Shown here in pieces: positions 31,363 through 41,861 of a stretch of 64,000 nt of DNA. Every line of letters begins with the position of its first letter. The first letter of the stretch is position 1. The stretch comes from Ectobius pallidus (lineage: Eukaryota; Arthropoda; Insecta; Blattodea; Ectobiidae), in NCBI GenBank assembly GCA_964059195.1, contig CAXKWD010000007.1:153197269-153261268 (forward strand), read 5' to 3'. The notes under the pieces are model-generated. The model ran no database searches and had not been told where the DNA came from. It saw nothing but the letters and a program-made list of their open reading frames with translations. The position numbers and the translations under genes were made by a program.

Positions 31363-33599
31363 TGTTGTGCATTACCATTATCTTCCTGATCATGGACTTC
31401 TACAACGTCATCAGGTACATCTTCGCTACGTGTATTACTGTTGAATGGCCTGGCTCTAGGATTTAGCCTGTTTTGCTGAGTCTCAACACTTTTGACTCGC
31501 CACTTACCATTGTTAATTACTTGTCCTGGCCTAACTTGACTATCATTGCTATTGTTATTACCTCTATTATTATTATTATAAGTACGGTTCTGGTACCTCC
31601 TACGATAGCCTTGATTCTTCATCCATGGCATTTTTCGCCAAGAATTTGGATGATTACCATTTCCAACGTTTTGCCTATTGAAAGTGACATGGTTTATCTG
31701 ATTTCTTCCATTATTGTTTCTGTTATATGGCATATTCTCTGATCTATTCTGGAAATACCTAGGATTATTCCTGTTTTGATTAGGCATAGGGTCTCTGTAG
31801 GTATTCCTAGCATCATAACTTCTGTCACAATTTGCATTGCCTTCTGCCCCTACCCCAGAATTTGTAAGCCTGTTAGTGGGAGGGTACATTCTATCATTTG
31901 AATTCATATAGCTCTGCCTACTCCTGAAAATATTCCTTTGCTCAAAAGCAGCAAGCAATTCTAACATATCAGAAAAAGTTCTGGGTTTTGCTACTATCAG
32001 ATTTAGTCTCACATTCTCTGGAAAGTGATTTACAACAGTCTCCAGTAACTCAAACTCATTTAGTGGAGGATCTACTTGTCGTCCTAATTCGGCCATTTCC
32101 AAAAAATAGTCAATCATCGTCTGACCTGACTCTGGCTCATACACACCATTAGCTAACTGCATCCTAATGTTGTTTCTCTTGGATAAACTCCAATATCTAC
32201 TGATAAAATTTCTTTTGAATTCTTCAAATGTCGTAGTCTCATTTGTAGTCAAATTGAACCAATTCAAAGATCTACCTTGCAATGCCTTTCTTACTATGAT
32301 CATGTACATGTTAGGCGGAATGGCTCTTAACCTAAAATAATCGTGAAGTTCAGTTAAGAAATTTTGTGGATTGGTATTATTATTCTCATCAAAAACAGGT
32401 AACTTAATTTCGTTCATCAGGTAGCTAGGAAAATTTGTGCCTAACTGACTAACTCCTGTGGACAAAGGTACATTAATATCCTGCACCTGGGAACCATTAT
32501 GACTGTTTATCCTTTCCTGACATCTAGGAGATCTACATGGTAACTGTGAGTAAGTTTCTTCAACGACATTCCTATTCATATTGTTTCCCAGTTGAGGTAC
32601 ATTCACATCATTAATTACAGGTGAAGTTACAGGAACATTTAATCTATTTTCCAATACACAAATTCTACTTGTCAGTAACTCTTCATCTTTGTGTACTCTC
32701 CTACTCAACACTGTCAACTCTTCTTGCGCTTCTACAATCTGTATTTCAATGTCTTTCTGTTTGACTTTTAACAGCTGATTCTTCTTCTCTAAGTCATTTC
32801 TAGCCTCATCATTTATCTTAGCAAAACCTAACAATGTTTCGTCGAAAGCATTCATCTGCATTTTCATAAGAGTCACACTATTGTCTAGTTCCGACACATT
32901 AGCTACAATAACTTTCATTTCCTCACTAGTATTAGAAACATCTGTTTGCATTGTTTGCAAGTTAGTGCTAACATTTGAAATAACCTCTTTTACTTCTGAT
33001 ATATCATTATTTACAATAGTTTGAATATTCTCTAGAGCAACGGTGACGTCATTATTAACCTGCTCTTTGAAATCACCTAGCCTTTCCTGTACTTCCTTTA
33101 CCACTTCTTGTTTTAGATCATCTTTCAACTTTGTCAAGTTTTCATCCAATTGTACTAACTTCAGACTAATGTTTTCATTTACATCTGCTTTTACATTATT
33201 TACATCAGTACTAACCTTATTAATGTCACTTTTTACATCATTCTTAACATCATTTATGTCTGCCTTAACATCATTAATATCTGTCTTAACATCCTCAATT
33301 TTACTACTAAGCTTATTGAACATTTGCTGCATAAAACTTTTAATTGAGTTCTCTAATTGGTCATCTGAAGATTCACTATCTTCGCGCCTAGTCACGTTTA
33401 CATTTGAAACGGAAACATCTGTTTCGACCTGAACTTCCATATCAGTAACAATCTCATCTACTAACTGTAAACTACTATCAGCACTTATGTTGTCTACAAT
33501 ACCTTCCATCTCGGTACTAGTTAGCAAGTCCTGTCCATTTTCTAACACATCTGAACTTTCCTTCTGTGGCGACATTATTTCGCGGCCTCTGAGTTTCAT
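31353..33599 (-). CDS. gag: Gag protein of the LTR retrotransposon
   Basis: Intact 748-codon ORF. Residues 101-142 are near-perfect heptads of the type I-x-D-V-K-x-D, and coiled-coil prediction should extend to about 320. Residues about 400-570 (NFLTELHDYFRLR, LQGRSLNWFN, FEEFKRNFISRYW) match the retrotransposon Gag/capsid domain, which would assemble the particle in the cytoplasm. The C-terminus (590-715) is Asn/Arg-rich without a CCHC zinc knuckle and likely binds RNA by charge. The first ATG is used; ATG at codon 9 is an alternative. The frame ends on the slippery site. Confidence 0.9.
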   Translation of the reverse strand: MKLRGREIMSPQKESSDVLENGQDLLTSTEMEGIVDNISADSSLQLVDEIVTDMEVQVETDVSVSNVNVTRREDSESSDDQLENSIKSFMQQMFNKLSSKIEDVKTDINDVKADINDVKNDVKSDINKVSTDVNNVKADVNENISLKLVQLDENLTKLKDDLKQEVVKEVQERLGDFKEQVNNDVTVALENIQTIVNNDISEVKEVISNVSTNLQTMQTDVSNTSEEMKVIVANVSELDNSVTLMKMQMNAFDETLLGFAKINDEARNDLEKKNQLLKVKQKDIEIQIVEAQEELTVLSRRVHKDEELLTSRICVLENRLNVPVTSPVINDVNVPQLGNNMNRNVVEETYSQLPCRSPRCQERINSHNGSQVQDINVPLSTGVSQLGTNFPSYLMNEIKLPVFDENNNTNPQNFLTELHDYFRLRAIPPNMYMIIVRKALQGRSLNWFNLTTNETTTFEEFKRNFISRYWSLSKRNNIRMQLANGVYEPESGQTMIDYFLEMAELGRQVDPPLNEFELLETVVNHFPENVRLNLIVAKPRTFSDMLELLAAFEQRNIFRSRQSYMNSNDRMYPPTNRLTNSGVGAEGNANCDRSYDARNTYRDPMPNQNRNNPRYFQNRSENMPYNRNNNGRNQINHVTFNRQNVGNGNHPNSWRKMPWMKNQGYRRRYQNRTYNNNNRGNNNSNDSQVRPGQVINNGKWRVKSVETQQNRLNPRARPFNSNTRSEDVPDDVVEVHDQEDNGNAQQLN

Positions 33600-33899
33600 T
33601 TATAATCATAAAAATAACACCTTACTTTATTTGTAGGCTTCGCAGGCTTCACAGGCTTCTTACAATTACTTTCATTCTGGAACTTGATTGTTGGCGGTTG
33701 ATGTTGGATGGTCACAGCTGCTGCCTACTGCATGATGTCGAACACCTGGGCTGACCTCGTGATGGCGTGGTGATTGTTGCGCGTAACCGTACCTAGCTAA
33801 CGATTCTCACTTAATTCTGTGTATCGCAATCTGCTTGCTAATGTCCCAATTAGAATATTTGTTCACAGAGTCTTTACACAGTTAGATTGTTCTTAAAAA
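33600..33899 (-). other. gag leader of the LTR element
   Basis: 300-base untranslated leader between the primer site and the gag ATG; packaging signals would be expected here but none can be named by eye. Confidence 0.6.
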
Positions 33900-33918
33900 G
33901 CCACACGTTGGTGCACCA
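33900..33918 (-). promoter_or_regulatory. Primer binding site, tRNA-Lys-like
   Basis: Three bases inside the 5' LTR the minus strand reads TGGTGCACCAACGTGTGGC. From memory of insect tRNA-Lys(CUU), its 3' end would pair with TGGCGCCCAACGTGGGGC; the match is partial, with one extra base and a few mismatches. Confidence 0.55.
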
Positions 33919-33921
33919 AAT

Positions 33922-34740
33922 TGATATGGGTGCTAGGATTGGGGAGACAAATTGAGATGGGTGTTTAGTTGAGTGTTTTGTTGGGAGCTGGATTCGTTGT
34001 GGAAATGTACTTACTTCGATGCTCTGTTGGGTTCCGTCAGTTCTGCACCTATATCTTTTCCACGGCTTTTGTAGCTCAGGGTATCACACGAATCATCTGA
34101 GGGATTGGTTTATAGCTAGTTATGTCTCTATAAATGATAACTTCACTATAAACATTTTATATCGGCATTTATTCAAATTAACTGTGTTCTGCGTAGATGT
34201 TTGTGTAAATTCACCACTTCAATTGCATTTATCAAGTACTTACGTGTATTTCTGTTTTCTTATTTCTCACAAAGTAAATGAAAACTCACACGCTATCTTT
34301 TATAATATACATACGTGTTTTACAAGTGGCTTTAGTGAGAATCGCAATTATGCTAGGTAATATTTCCCGCGACTTTCCACAAGAGCAACGTACGGAGGTC
34401 TGCTCTCCTCGGCGAATATGGTGGAAGTGAGCTCCTGACCACGCTAGGTTCGCGGCTAAAGGATGCTTCTCTCTTATTGGCTGTATTTTTCATTACGTAA
34501 AACAGTTCTATTGGTTAAAACAATTCGCGGGCCAAAACTATGAATTTAGTACGTTGTATTTTCGAAATATACGTTTCTTTTACAGTTAAGATTTCAAATT
34601 TGGAATTAGGAAATAATAATAATAATCTAAACGAGAATTTTGATACCGAAATAATAATAATAATAATTTGAATGATTCGAATAAATATGAATTAACTATT
34701 GTTTATAATAAATCGAAAGGGGTGGAATAATTCAGCTTCA
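33922..34740 (-). repeat. 5' LTR
   Basis: 819 bp. TATAAAAG on the minus strand at 34297-34304, a TCATTT initiator about 25 bases further, and AATAAA at 34168-34173. Two CCAAT boxes lie upstream in U3. The 113-codon ORF inside each LTR is incidental. Confidence 0.95.
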
Positions 34741-34744
34741 ACTT

Positions 34745-35423
34745 TCATGACGACTACAAGATTAGGAAAACCGTTTCTTTATTATATAAGGCCTAAGTGA
34801 AATGAACACAATGTACAAATATTCTAATTTTATTTTTACTTACAATTTTCATAGCTCTGAACCACAAACATTTTTAATAATCTACCAGTGTAAATTTCTT
34901 AAAAATCCTGGAGTCAATGAATAATTGCGGGCGAAGCCGGGGGCACCAGCAGTAAAATATTGATGATTTAACTCTTGAAATATAGCTTATAATAATAATC
35001 CAAATCAATCACTCCTTCTCTTGAAAAATTATATAATTTCTGAAAATTACACTGAATTTATCAAATAAAATTCACATCTTATTCATCTGTCAACAAACAG
35101 TTGAAAAAGATACGTATTATCCACCACCGTCTCGAGAATTACGCACGAGAATTAGCCTATACAGTTTAGAAGGCAGTGGTTCACAGTTATCTTTGGAACT
35201 GCATAATCGAATCTGAGATCGTTTTCCCAGGTGGCAATTTCTAATCGTGGAATGTACTCTAAAGCCGGAATTTTAGCTGTTTCATAAATTATTAATGGTT
35301 TAGTTTAAGAATGATTCGCGTGCAAGTGTTAATAAATATAAGTTAATGCTTTAATAATTATTATACTATTAATTTCTAATTTTTCAATTAATTATCGTGG
35401 GCGAAGCCGCGGGCACATCCTAG
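34745..35423 (+). mobile_element. Helitron-like tail(s)
   Basis: Two tail-like hairpin regions in series: GCGGGCGAAGCCGGGGGCAC at about 34928-34947, ending AGCAG before T, and GGGCGAAGCCGCGGGCAC at 35398-35415, ending CTAG at 35420-35423 before T. Such GGGCGAAGCCGGG hairpins followed by CTAG are the 3' ends of Helitrons. The 5' end was not found, and no Rep/helicase is present. Confidence 0.55.
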
Positions 35424-35519
35424 TATTGTTACAATGCTGTGGAAATAAATGGTTTTTCTTCTCTCCTGATACTTTGGTTTTTTTACTTGTTTGCTTTTCC
35501 CCTATCACTCTAGAATTGT
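35424..35519 (-). repeat. Inverted arm paired with 28096-28193
   Basis: ATTGTTACAATGCTGTGGAA to CACTCTAGAATTGT. Similarity begins exactly at the Helitron end, so the Helitron was probably inserted into an older element with inverted ends. Confidence 0.75.
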
Positions 35520-35577
35520 AAAAGTTCACTCTGTTTAGAGAAAGTGATCTAATACTTTTAATAAATCGCATCTGCGT

Positions 35578-35802
35578 TTATTAAGTGTCAGAATGGTACT
35601 TTGAGATTATGTGGGGGACGGGAAATGTCAGTCCGTCCGTTTGTCTGTCCATGTGTCTATACGGGCGATAAATCAAATAGCCTACGCTTTATCGGATTTT
35701 CATAAAACTTGGTATACGCATTTATAAGGTCCATGGGAAGAAGCCAATGGATACTGGTACCGGAATAATGCCCAATTTAGTGTCTATTTTATGGTAATTA
35801 TA
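35578..35802 (-). mobile_element. Family A repeat, right-end fragment
   Basis: AAGTGTCAGAATGGTACTTT through one 145-bp unit to GTCTATTTTATGGTAATT. Confidence 0.8.
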
Positions 35803-35805
35803 TCT

Positions 35806-36233
35806 TTTGTGATAGGTCTATGTGATATTGTCTTTTAAGTTCTTCTAACAGCATGTGGATATTATTTATGGGGAAACTTGAAACATAAAGTGTATAGGTC
35901 AATTTCCCGTACATTAGAATAACTTAAAGACAATATCACAAGATAAATTAACTAAATCTCGGAAGCAGAACTTATGCGCGTGAAAGAAAATTTCCTAAAA
36001 AGGTGCCAGTATTGTGTGGATGCAAGAGGAGAACATTTTTAACATCTCTTGTGATGAGGTACGTGGTTATTTTCATTGTAATTTTAACTGTAAATGTGAG
36101 AACCTGAATCATTAAACCGATCGCGGCTTTATTTGCGTAGATATTTCACCCGATCGCTCGGGAGTTGGAGCTGTGCCCGCCGCGACCCAGAAACCCGCGT
36201 TATTGGCCAACTCTTGCGTTGGACTCACTGTAC
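35806..36233 (+). mobile_element. Mariner-like foldback element, half copy
   Basis: The centre and right arm match 41500-41861 (AAAGTGTATAGGTCAA, CTCGGAAGCAGAACTTATGC, CACCCGATCGCTCGGGAGTT, ending CACTGTA). The left arm is replaced by a short inverted repeat (TGATATTGTCTTTTAAG / CTTAAAGACAATATCA). Confidence 0.65.
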
Positions 36234-36824
36234 AACTGTCACTATTGAGAAACGGCCTTAACAATTCAGAATTACTTACCTGTAAAATATGAAAAATTTG
36301 TAGATTTAAAAATAGAGACAATTGCCTGTCAAAGTGACATAATTTTTAAATTGTAGTGCCTGTCAGGTTTATGAAAGAGGGCCCAGGTCATATATTTTGA
36401 GAGATCTTTACATCATACTTGCTGAAAATGTTACTCACGCCACTTTTACATTTCAACACCTCGATAAGAGGGCATGTTATTGCTTTTTCCAATTTTCCTT
36501 GCACTGCGGCATAAATCAGTTTTATGGGGAACAATTTTATTACCTGTACTTGGGAGACCACACGGGCATAATTTCTGTTTTACTGCTTTGTTGCACGTGC
36601 TTCTAAAAAACAATAACGCCAATACCAAGGTTTCCTAACTCACCACAGGATGTTTGCAGTTCTGGAGCATTCTCAAGAATAAATGTTTGAACATTCTTTC
36701 GATATCCAAGGCTAGTTTTCGTATAAGCAAGAGTAATTTTGACTCCAGTAATTGAGAAGGTTATATAAATGATGTAAGGCTACAAGAAAACCAAGACTAA
36801 ATTAGATCGAAGACGCTATTCTAA
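36234..36824. other. No gene seen
   Basis: Nothing recognised. Confidence 0.5.
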
Positions 36825-36967
36825 CGCCCTGTTTCTATAAACTCGTGAAATACCTATGGGTAAATTATCCAAGGGCAAATTAGTTCCAGTTCACCCATAA
36901 TGATATAATGAGGAAGGCCTTGGAGTTGTACAGTTAATTTAATTCAGAAGGCTTTGATTCTCATTGT
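36825..36967 (+). mobile_element. Long-TIR MITE (GCCCGGTTTCTA family), partial
   Basis: GCCCTGTTTCTATAAACTCG to CTTTGATTCTCATTGTTTATA, the complement of 60830-60974. It ends where the small palindromic MITE begins. Confidence 0.75.
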
Positions 36968-37092
36968 TTATAGTATATTGCGATACTAGTTCCGTAAGCG
37001 GTGCATGCGGATCGAGGAAAGTTTTTTTTTTTTTTTTTCAATTTCCGAGATCCGTTATGCGCTTACGGAACGAGTATGGCACAAAACGATGC
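36968..37092 (+). mobile_element. Small palindromic MITE (GCCGTAAGCG family), copy 2
   Basis: TATTGCGATACTAGTTCCGTAAGCG on the left and CGCTTACGGAACGAGTATGGC on the right form the arms; a T tract lies between. Confidence 0.65.
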
Positions 37093-37893
37093 GCATTTAT
37101 ATCAAACAAAACAGTTGAACATGAAGTCAATTAGGGGTATACATGGTCAAAATGATTGCACAAGATCAAATTTTGCACAAAATAATTGATCACGTCTAGG
37201 CCATTTTACTGAAATTATTTACTTAATCAGAAAATATGCCTGTATTTTGTTTGACTAAATACTTATCCAGGCAGCCACATAAACTGACTTTATTTAATGA
37301 TGTCTTTATTAAAGTGAAACATTCCCAGTAGCTTACTACGGTAACAAGTAATTTAAGCTAGACGAGTTCACTAATACAAGAATTCCACTGAATATTTTCA
37401 AGTTATCTTGAATGAAACCAACGGACGTAAAGACAGAAATACTCGTAGAATCCGCACAAAAAAGCGTCTTAAAATATCCACATTCTTTGCACAAGCAGAA
37501 GGAATGCTATTCTTGACATTGCAGAGTATGTGACCCATATAACGCTCACTTTCCCATCGCAAAAAGGGTTTTCACTTCTCTTTCCTTATAAATGAGTAGC
37601 ATTTCTTTTTTAAGCACTCAAGGTTCTTCCCTTATTAACTTTACCCTATACAATCTTAATTGTGCAATCACATTTAATGTTATACAGGCGAGGAAACCCG
37701 TAGTTATTGTATGGGTAGATTTCTTATCAAAACAGTGTACAATTTTTTGTTTCGAAAAAACAAATTCTTCTGTGAAAAATGCAAGATATTAGTTATTTTT
37801 GCTTTCTAGTTACTTTGCCAAGTAAAGGAACTGCTGCGTTCAAGCAAGAAATTTGTAAATACGGAATCAGATAATTATTATGTATGCCCATAC
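37093..37893. other. No gene seen
   Basis: Nothing recognised. Confidence 0.5.
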
Positions 37894-38935
37894 CAGTGCA
37901 GGGTGTAATGGAGAAAGACTGGGCTCCCTGCAAAGTTTAATTTGGGCCCCGTAACAGCAGAAAAAAAAAAACGCTCAAGCAAATGGGTTTCAGCAGCATG
38001 ACTTACGACTGCGGGAAATATCAAATTTGACTGACTGTAAGTCATTAAAATTTGCCTGTATTATTATTATCGGTAGGCGGTATTATTATTACTATTAATA
38101 GTAATTGTAGTGTAGGAAATTAGGAAACAAAGTAGTATTATTTAGTATACAGCTTATCTTCAAAATGTGGCACAGGCACAATGTAATATGTAAAATCCTT
38201 AAAGGTCTTGAAAGCGGCAAGTCTTATTGTATCATACGTTATCTAGTTACATAGGTTTAACTGACTTCAGTGGTGTGTGTTCATAGTAGTATTTGTATAG
38301 TATCACATCGAACTTGACATCAATCAAATCTAAATCCTTTCCAAAACAGAACAAGCTGTCTCTAAGGTTTTTTGATACAATTATCCTAATGTTCTGCTTT
38401 TCATTTTAGTTATTCATATGTAGGCATATAATTTATCTCAAAAACACATAATGTTTAATATGTTTATTTTACTCTTAATTTATATTACGTACTATTTACC
38501 TTGTGGCATGTAGGCCTATATTTTTATGTACCATTATGTATGTAAGTTTTTGGTTTGTAATTCCAATAGTCATATTTTCTGTTACTGTACTGCATTGTTC
38601 CCGAGCACCAGCTTTTGCTCATTCGGGCACTAGTAAAGATTGTAAATATTATGTTTTATGAAAGTAAATAAAATAAAATAAAAAGATTATAGTACTGTTT
38701 TGTATAGAAAAATTATAAAAACTGTTACTTTATTTTGGATGACTATACTTGTATTATCTACAGGAGAAACAACCTTTCAACTAAGCGAATTCATTTTCTC
38801 TTACTATTTTGCATATTCCCCTCCCATTATGACAACCTACTTACACTCTTTTATTTTCAGGTTTTCACTTCGAGCCCCTAGGACCTCGGGTCCCCCGGCA
38901 TCGCAGGGACTGCGGAGCCTTTAGTTACGCCACTG
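37894..38935. mobile_element. Possible hAT-like element, 1.04 kb
   Basis: Starts CAGTGCAGGGTG and ends GTTACGCCACTG, with flanking octamers GCCCATAC and CCCCATAT (six of eight match). Only five terminal bases match, so this is tentative. The interior includes a TAAAATAAAATAAAA tail (38668-38685) that may mark a nested retroposed piece. Confidence 0.35.
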
Positions 38936-38954
38936 CCCCATATGGTACAGTGCT

Positions 38955-39110
38955 GATATAGTATATTGCGATACAAGTGCCGTAAGCGATGCATACATAA
39001 CTTACGGATCGAGGAAATAGTTTGAAAAAACGAGTTGCTCGCGCCAAGTTTTTTCAATTTTCCGAGATCCGTTATGCGCTTACGGCACGAGTATTGCATG
39101 ATATTTTTTG
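38955..39110 (+). mobile_element. Small palindromic MITE (GCCGTAAGCG family), copy 3
   Basis: TATTGCGATACAAGTGCCGT at the left and CGCTTACGGCACGAGTATTGC at the right; each arm also has ACGGATC-GAGGAAA / TTTTCCGAGATCCGT. Confidence 0.7.
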
Positions 39111-40140
39111 CACGATGATTATTTATATCAATTTAACTATATTAATTGACATATTACCTGAAAATATTATGTATATACATTCTTGAAGATAGATGTTTAT
39201 TTCAGAAAGTGATTCGCATTTGTTGTTGCTTATGGGAACCGAATATTTGTCCTGGGGTGTGTTGTCCATAAAGGCTTGTATTATGAGGTGTGGCGTAAGT
39301 AAATTCTTTCCGCACGGAAACACTTACCGCACATAGCAACAAGATTGCGTGTGGGAGTTTCAACTTACGATCCACGGCAACAACATTCGTAAGTACCACT
39401 AATTAGTTAAGTCGTGCAAAAAATAAATTTAAAGTGTTATTGTCCTCATGGACTACAGCAAAAGAGTGACGAACATGGATTATGAATGGTCAGCGTAAAT
39501 TAGTGCAAGCTGTATGGGAAATTAAAAGGTACTGCATAAAACAGGATTATACGTACATTAGACCTGTTATGACAACAAGGGATTCAGTGAAGTCTTCGAC
39601 GCGACGTCGCGTTGCATCAGACCCTGAATTACACAGGGAACCGGAAGCGTCACGTGCTAATAATACAAATTGGCAGCGCCGTGATGACGTAACGGCGTCA
39701 TTCCTAAATACTCTCCTCACATACGAGACACAGTCCGTCTCCTGTCTCACCAATCATACCAATAATCATACTAAGATACGGAAATACCTGTGTCATTAAA
39801 AAAAAAATCCCTTTAGGCAGTCCTACAGGCGGAGGTAGATTTCGAAGTGCTTTTGGTTTAATTTATTGTCGCTGCATAGCACTCTTCTTCTTTAGCCTTG
39901 GCATGGTAAACCTGCAGTAATAAGAACTGAATTCGGTAAAGAGGAAGAGCCTACAATCATTTGTTTTGACAACAAGAATAGGATATAATATTCTGGGAGG
40001 CCGTGCGCAAGATCAGCAATGAATAAAATTAGCAAAGCCGCTAAACAAGACAAAATTATGATATTATAATAATTCTTTTAAGTGTTATTATTTTCAAACA
40101 TTAAAATCTCGCGTAATATGAGAGCTATCAAGAAACTATT
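39111..40140. other. No gene seen
   Basis: A 105-codon plus ORF at 39482-39799 has no recognisable motif; it overlaps palindromes such as GACGCGACGTCGCG near 39600. Confidence 0.4.
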
Positions 40141-40560
40141 TATTGATTTGTAGAGTACTCATCAAGAGCTTTTCAACGATATCCCACAAGACGTGGTTTC
40201 AAAAGTTTCGAATTTTCATCCCCCACCCCCACCTCCACCCCCACCCTCACTCGAACCCCCGAATCGTTGGTGTCACTGTGAACTCCATAGGGAGTACTCT
40301 AATTTATTCAAACAAAGTTTCCCTCTATACTTCATAGGGGCCGAGATATATATTTTTAAAAATTTCAACCCCCTCCCCCGACCACCCCCTTGGGCCAATT
40401 TTGTCCATTCGTCCGAACTATTGGGCCTAGAAATAACATAATAAAATTTGGTTCAAATATCTTCAAAATTACGGCCGCTATCGTGTAAAGATATATATAT
40501 ATATATAAAAATATCACAATTTTTTTTTTTTTGAACGGGCGGTGGTTTCGTACTTAGGGG
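40141..40560. repeat. C-rich tracts, unclassified
   Basis: CCCCCACCCCCACCTCCACC-type tract at 40210-40250 and CCCCCTCCCCCGACCACCCC at 40368-40387, then an AT tract (40490-40507). No gene seen. Confidence 0.5.
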
Positions 40561-40623
40561 AGCATGAAACGTAAAGATATGAAAGAATTTTTCGAAAATC
40601 ATAAAGTGGTATCCATTCCAATA

Positions 40624-40684
40624 GGTAGATTTTTCTTCGAAAATCTACCTAAAAAAGAAAGAAGTGTGCGTGGAACGCCACGCG
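40624..40684 (+). other. Two adjacent perfect hairpins
   Basis: AGGTAGATTTT, loop TCTTCG, AAAATCTACCT (40624-40651), then GCGTGG, loop AACG, CCACGC (40669-40684). They precede a T-rich array. Confidence 0.7.
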
Positions 40685-40699
40685 GCAGAAGTGAAACTT

Positions 40700-40960
40700 G
40701 TTTTTCATTTTTGGATTTTTTCAATTTTGGATTGTTGGGCTTTCAATATAGGGTTTTTGGACTGTTTAAATCTTGGATTTTTTATTTTTGTTCTTTTAAT
40801 TTTGGATTTTTTCAATTTTAGATCTTTGAATTTTTTTTAATTTTGGATTTTTTTATTTTTAAATTTTGCATTTTTTAACTTTGGATTTTTAGTTTTTATA
40901 CTTTTGGATTTTCGATTCTTTTGATATTTAATTTTTTTATTTTTTAAATTTTGGATAAGC
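40700..40960 (+). repeat. Degenerate TTTTGGATTTTTT array
   Basis: Some ten imperfect repeats of TTTTGGATTTTTT separated by 8-25 bases. Confidence 0.7.
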
Positions 40961-40965
40961 TTAAT

Positions 40966-41000
40966 CATTGAGTTGATTGTTTTCTGTGCAGTCCGTTCCG
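40966..41000 (+). repeat. Dispersed repeat with splice-acceptor-like core, copy 2
   Basis: TAATCATTGAGTTGATTG then TTTTCTGTGCAGTCC. Confidence 0.5.
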
Positions 41001-41199
41001 TCACACCTCACTAATTTCGTGACGATTTTGAGCGTTATACAAGCTCCCGATTTACCCCTACCGCGGCTAAAGAAGTTTCACATCAAAATAATGAATAGGT
41101 TATTAGAAAAATTGCCCAAATCAGCAATTCTAAATTTTTCAGGATAAAAAATTGTGACTTCTTGTAATTTGCACAGCCAAATGTTTCGTTCTCTGATGG

Positions 41200-41861
41200 T
41201 ACAGTTTGTTTCACATATGAGTTGGCCAAACATGCGGATTTCTGCGTCACGGCGGCTACAGCTCTAACTCCCGAGCGATCGGGTGAGACATCTACGCAAA
41301 TAAAGCCGCTAACGGTGTAACGATTCAGGTCTCACAATTAAAGTTAAAATTACAATGAAAATAGCCACGTATGTCATCACAAGAGATATTGGAAATGTCC
41401 TCCTCTTGCATCCACACAACACTGGCACCTTTTTACGTAACTTTCATTCATGCGCATAAGTTCAGCTTCCGAGATAGTTAATTTCTCTTATGACTATTAT
41501 TTTGGGGGGAACTTTAAAAATAAAGTGTATAGGTCAAATCCCATGCTTTACAAGAACTCAAAGGCAATATCGAAAGAGAAATTAACTCTATCTCGGAAGC
41601 TGAACTAATGCAAGTGAAAGAAAATTTCCTAAAAAGATGCCAGTGTGAATGCAAGAGGACGACATTTCCAACATCTCTTGCGATGAAGTACGGGGTTATT
41701 TTCATTGAATTCTTAACTGTAATTGTGAGAACCTGAATCATTACACCGTTAGCGGCTTTATTTTCGTAGATACTTCACCCGGTCGCTCGGGAGTTACAGA
41801 CATGGCCGCCGTGACGCAGAAACCCGCATGATTAGCCAACTCGTACGTGAAACACACTGTA
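41200..41861. mobile_element. Mariner-like foldback element, full copy
   Basis: Arms of about 265 bp, left 41222-41490 and right 41575-41845, are near complements around an 85-base centre. Outer ends TACAGTTTGTTTCAC and GTGAAACACACTGTA suggest a TA target duplication with CAGT ends, as in Tc1/mariner. No transposase ORF. Confidence 0.75.

Larger units (their letters stand above)
28369..34740 (-). mobile_element. LTR retrotransposon, gag-pro only, minus strand
   Basis: A 6372-bp element: two 819-bp LTRs (TG...CA on the plus strand) flanked by a 4-bp duplication ACTT, as in Ty3/gypsy elements. In element order: 5' LTR (34740-33922), primer site, gag, -1 frameshift, protease with the first residues of reverse transcriptase, a stop, about 1.1 kb of non-coding DNA, 3' LTR. 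About 3 kb of pol (reverse transcriptase, RNase H, integrase) is absent. The LTRs match at every base I compared, so insertion is recent; movement must have used a helper. Confidence 0.95.

Noticed and set aside
31473..31742. 89-codon plus-strand ORF
   Set aside because: Antisense shadow of the Asn/Arg-rich end of gag.
33043..33432. 129-codon plus-strand ORF
   Set aside because: Exact antisense shadow of the gag coiled-coil heptads; Ser/Thr/Leu bias comes from the complement of the repeat.
39482..39799. 105-codon ORF
   Set aside because: No motif, promoter or homologous feature seen.
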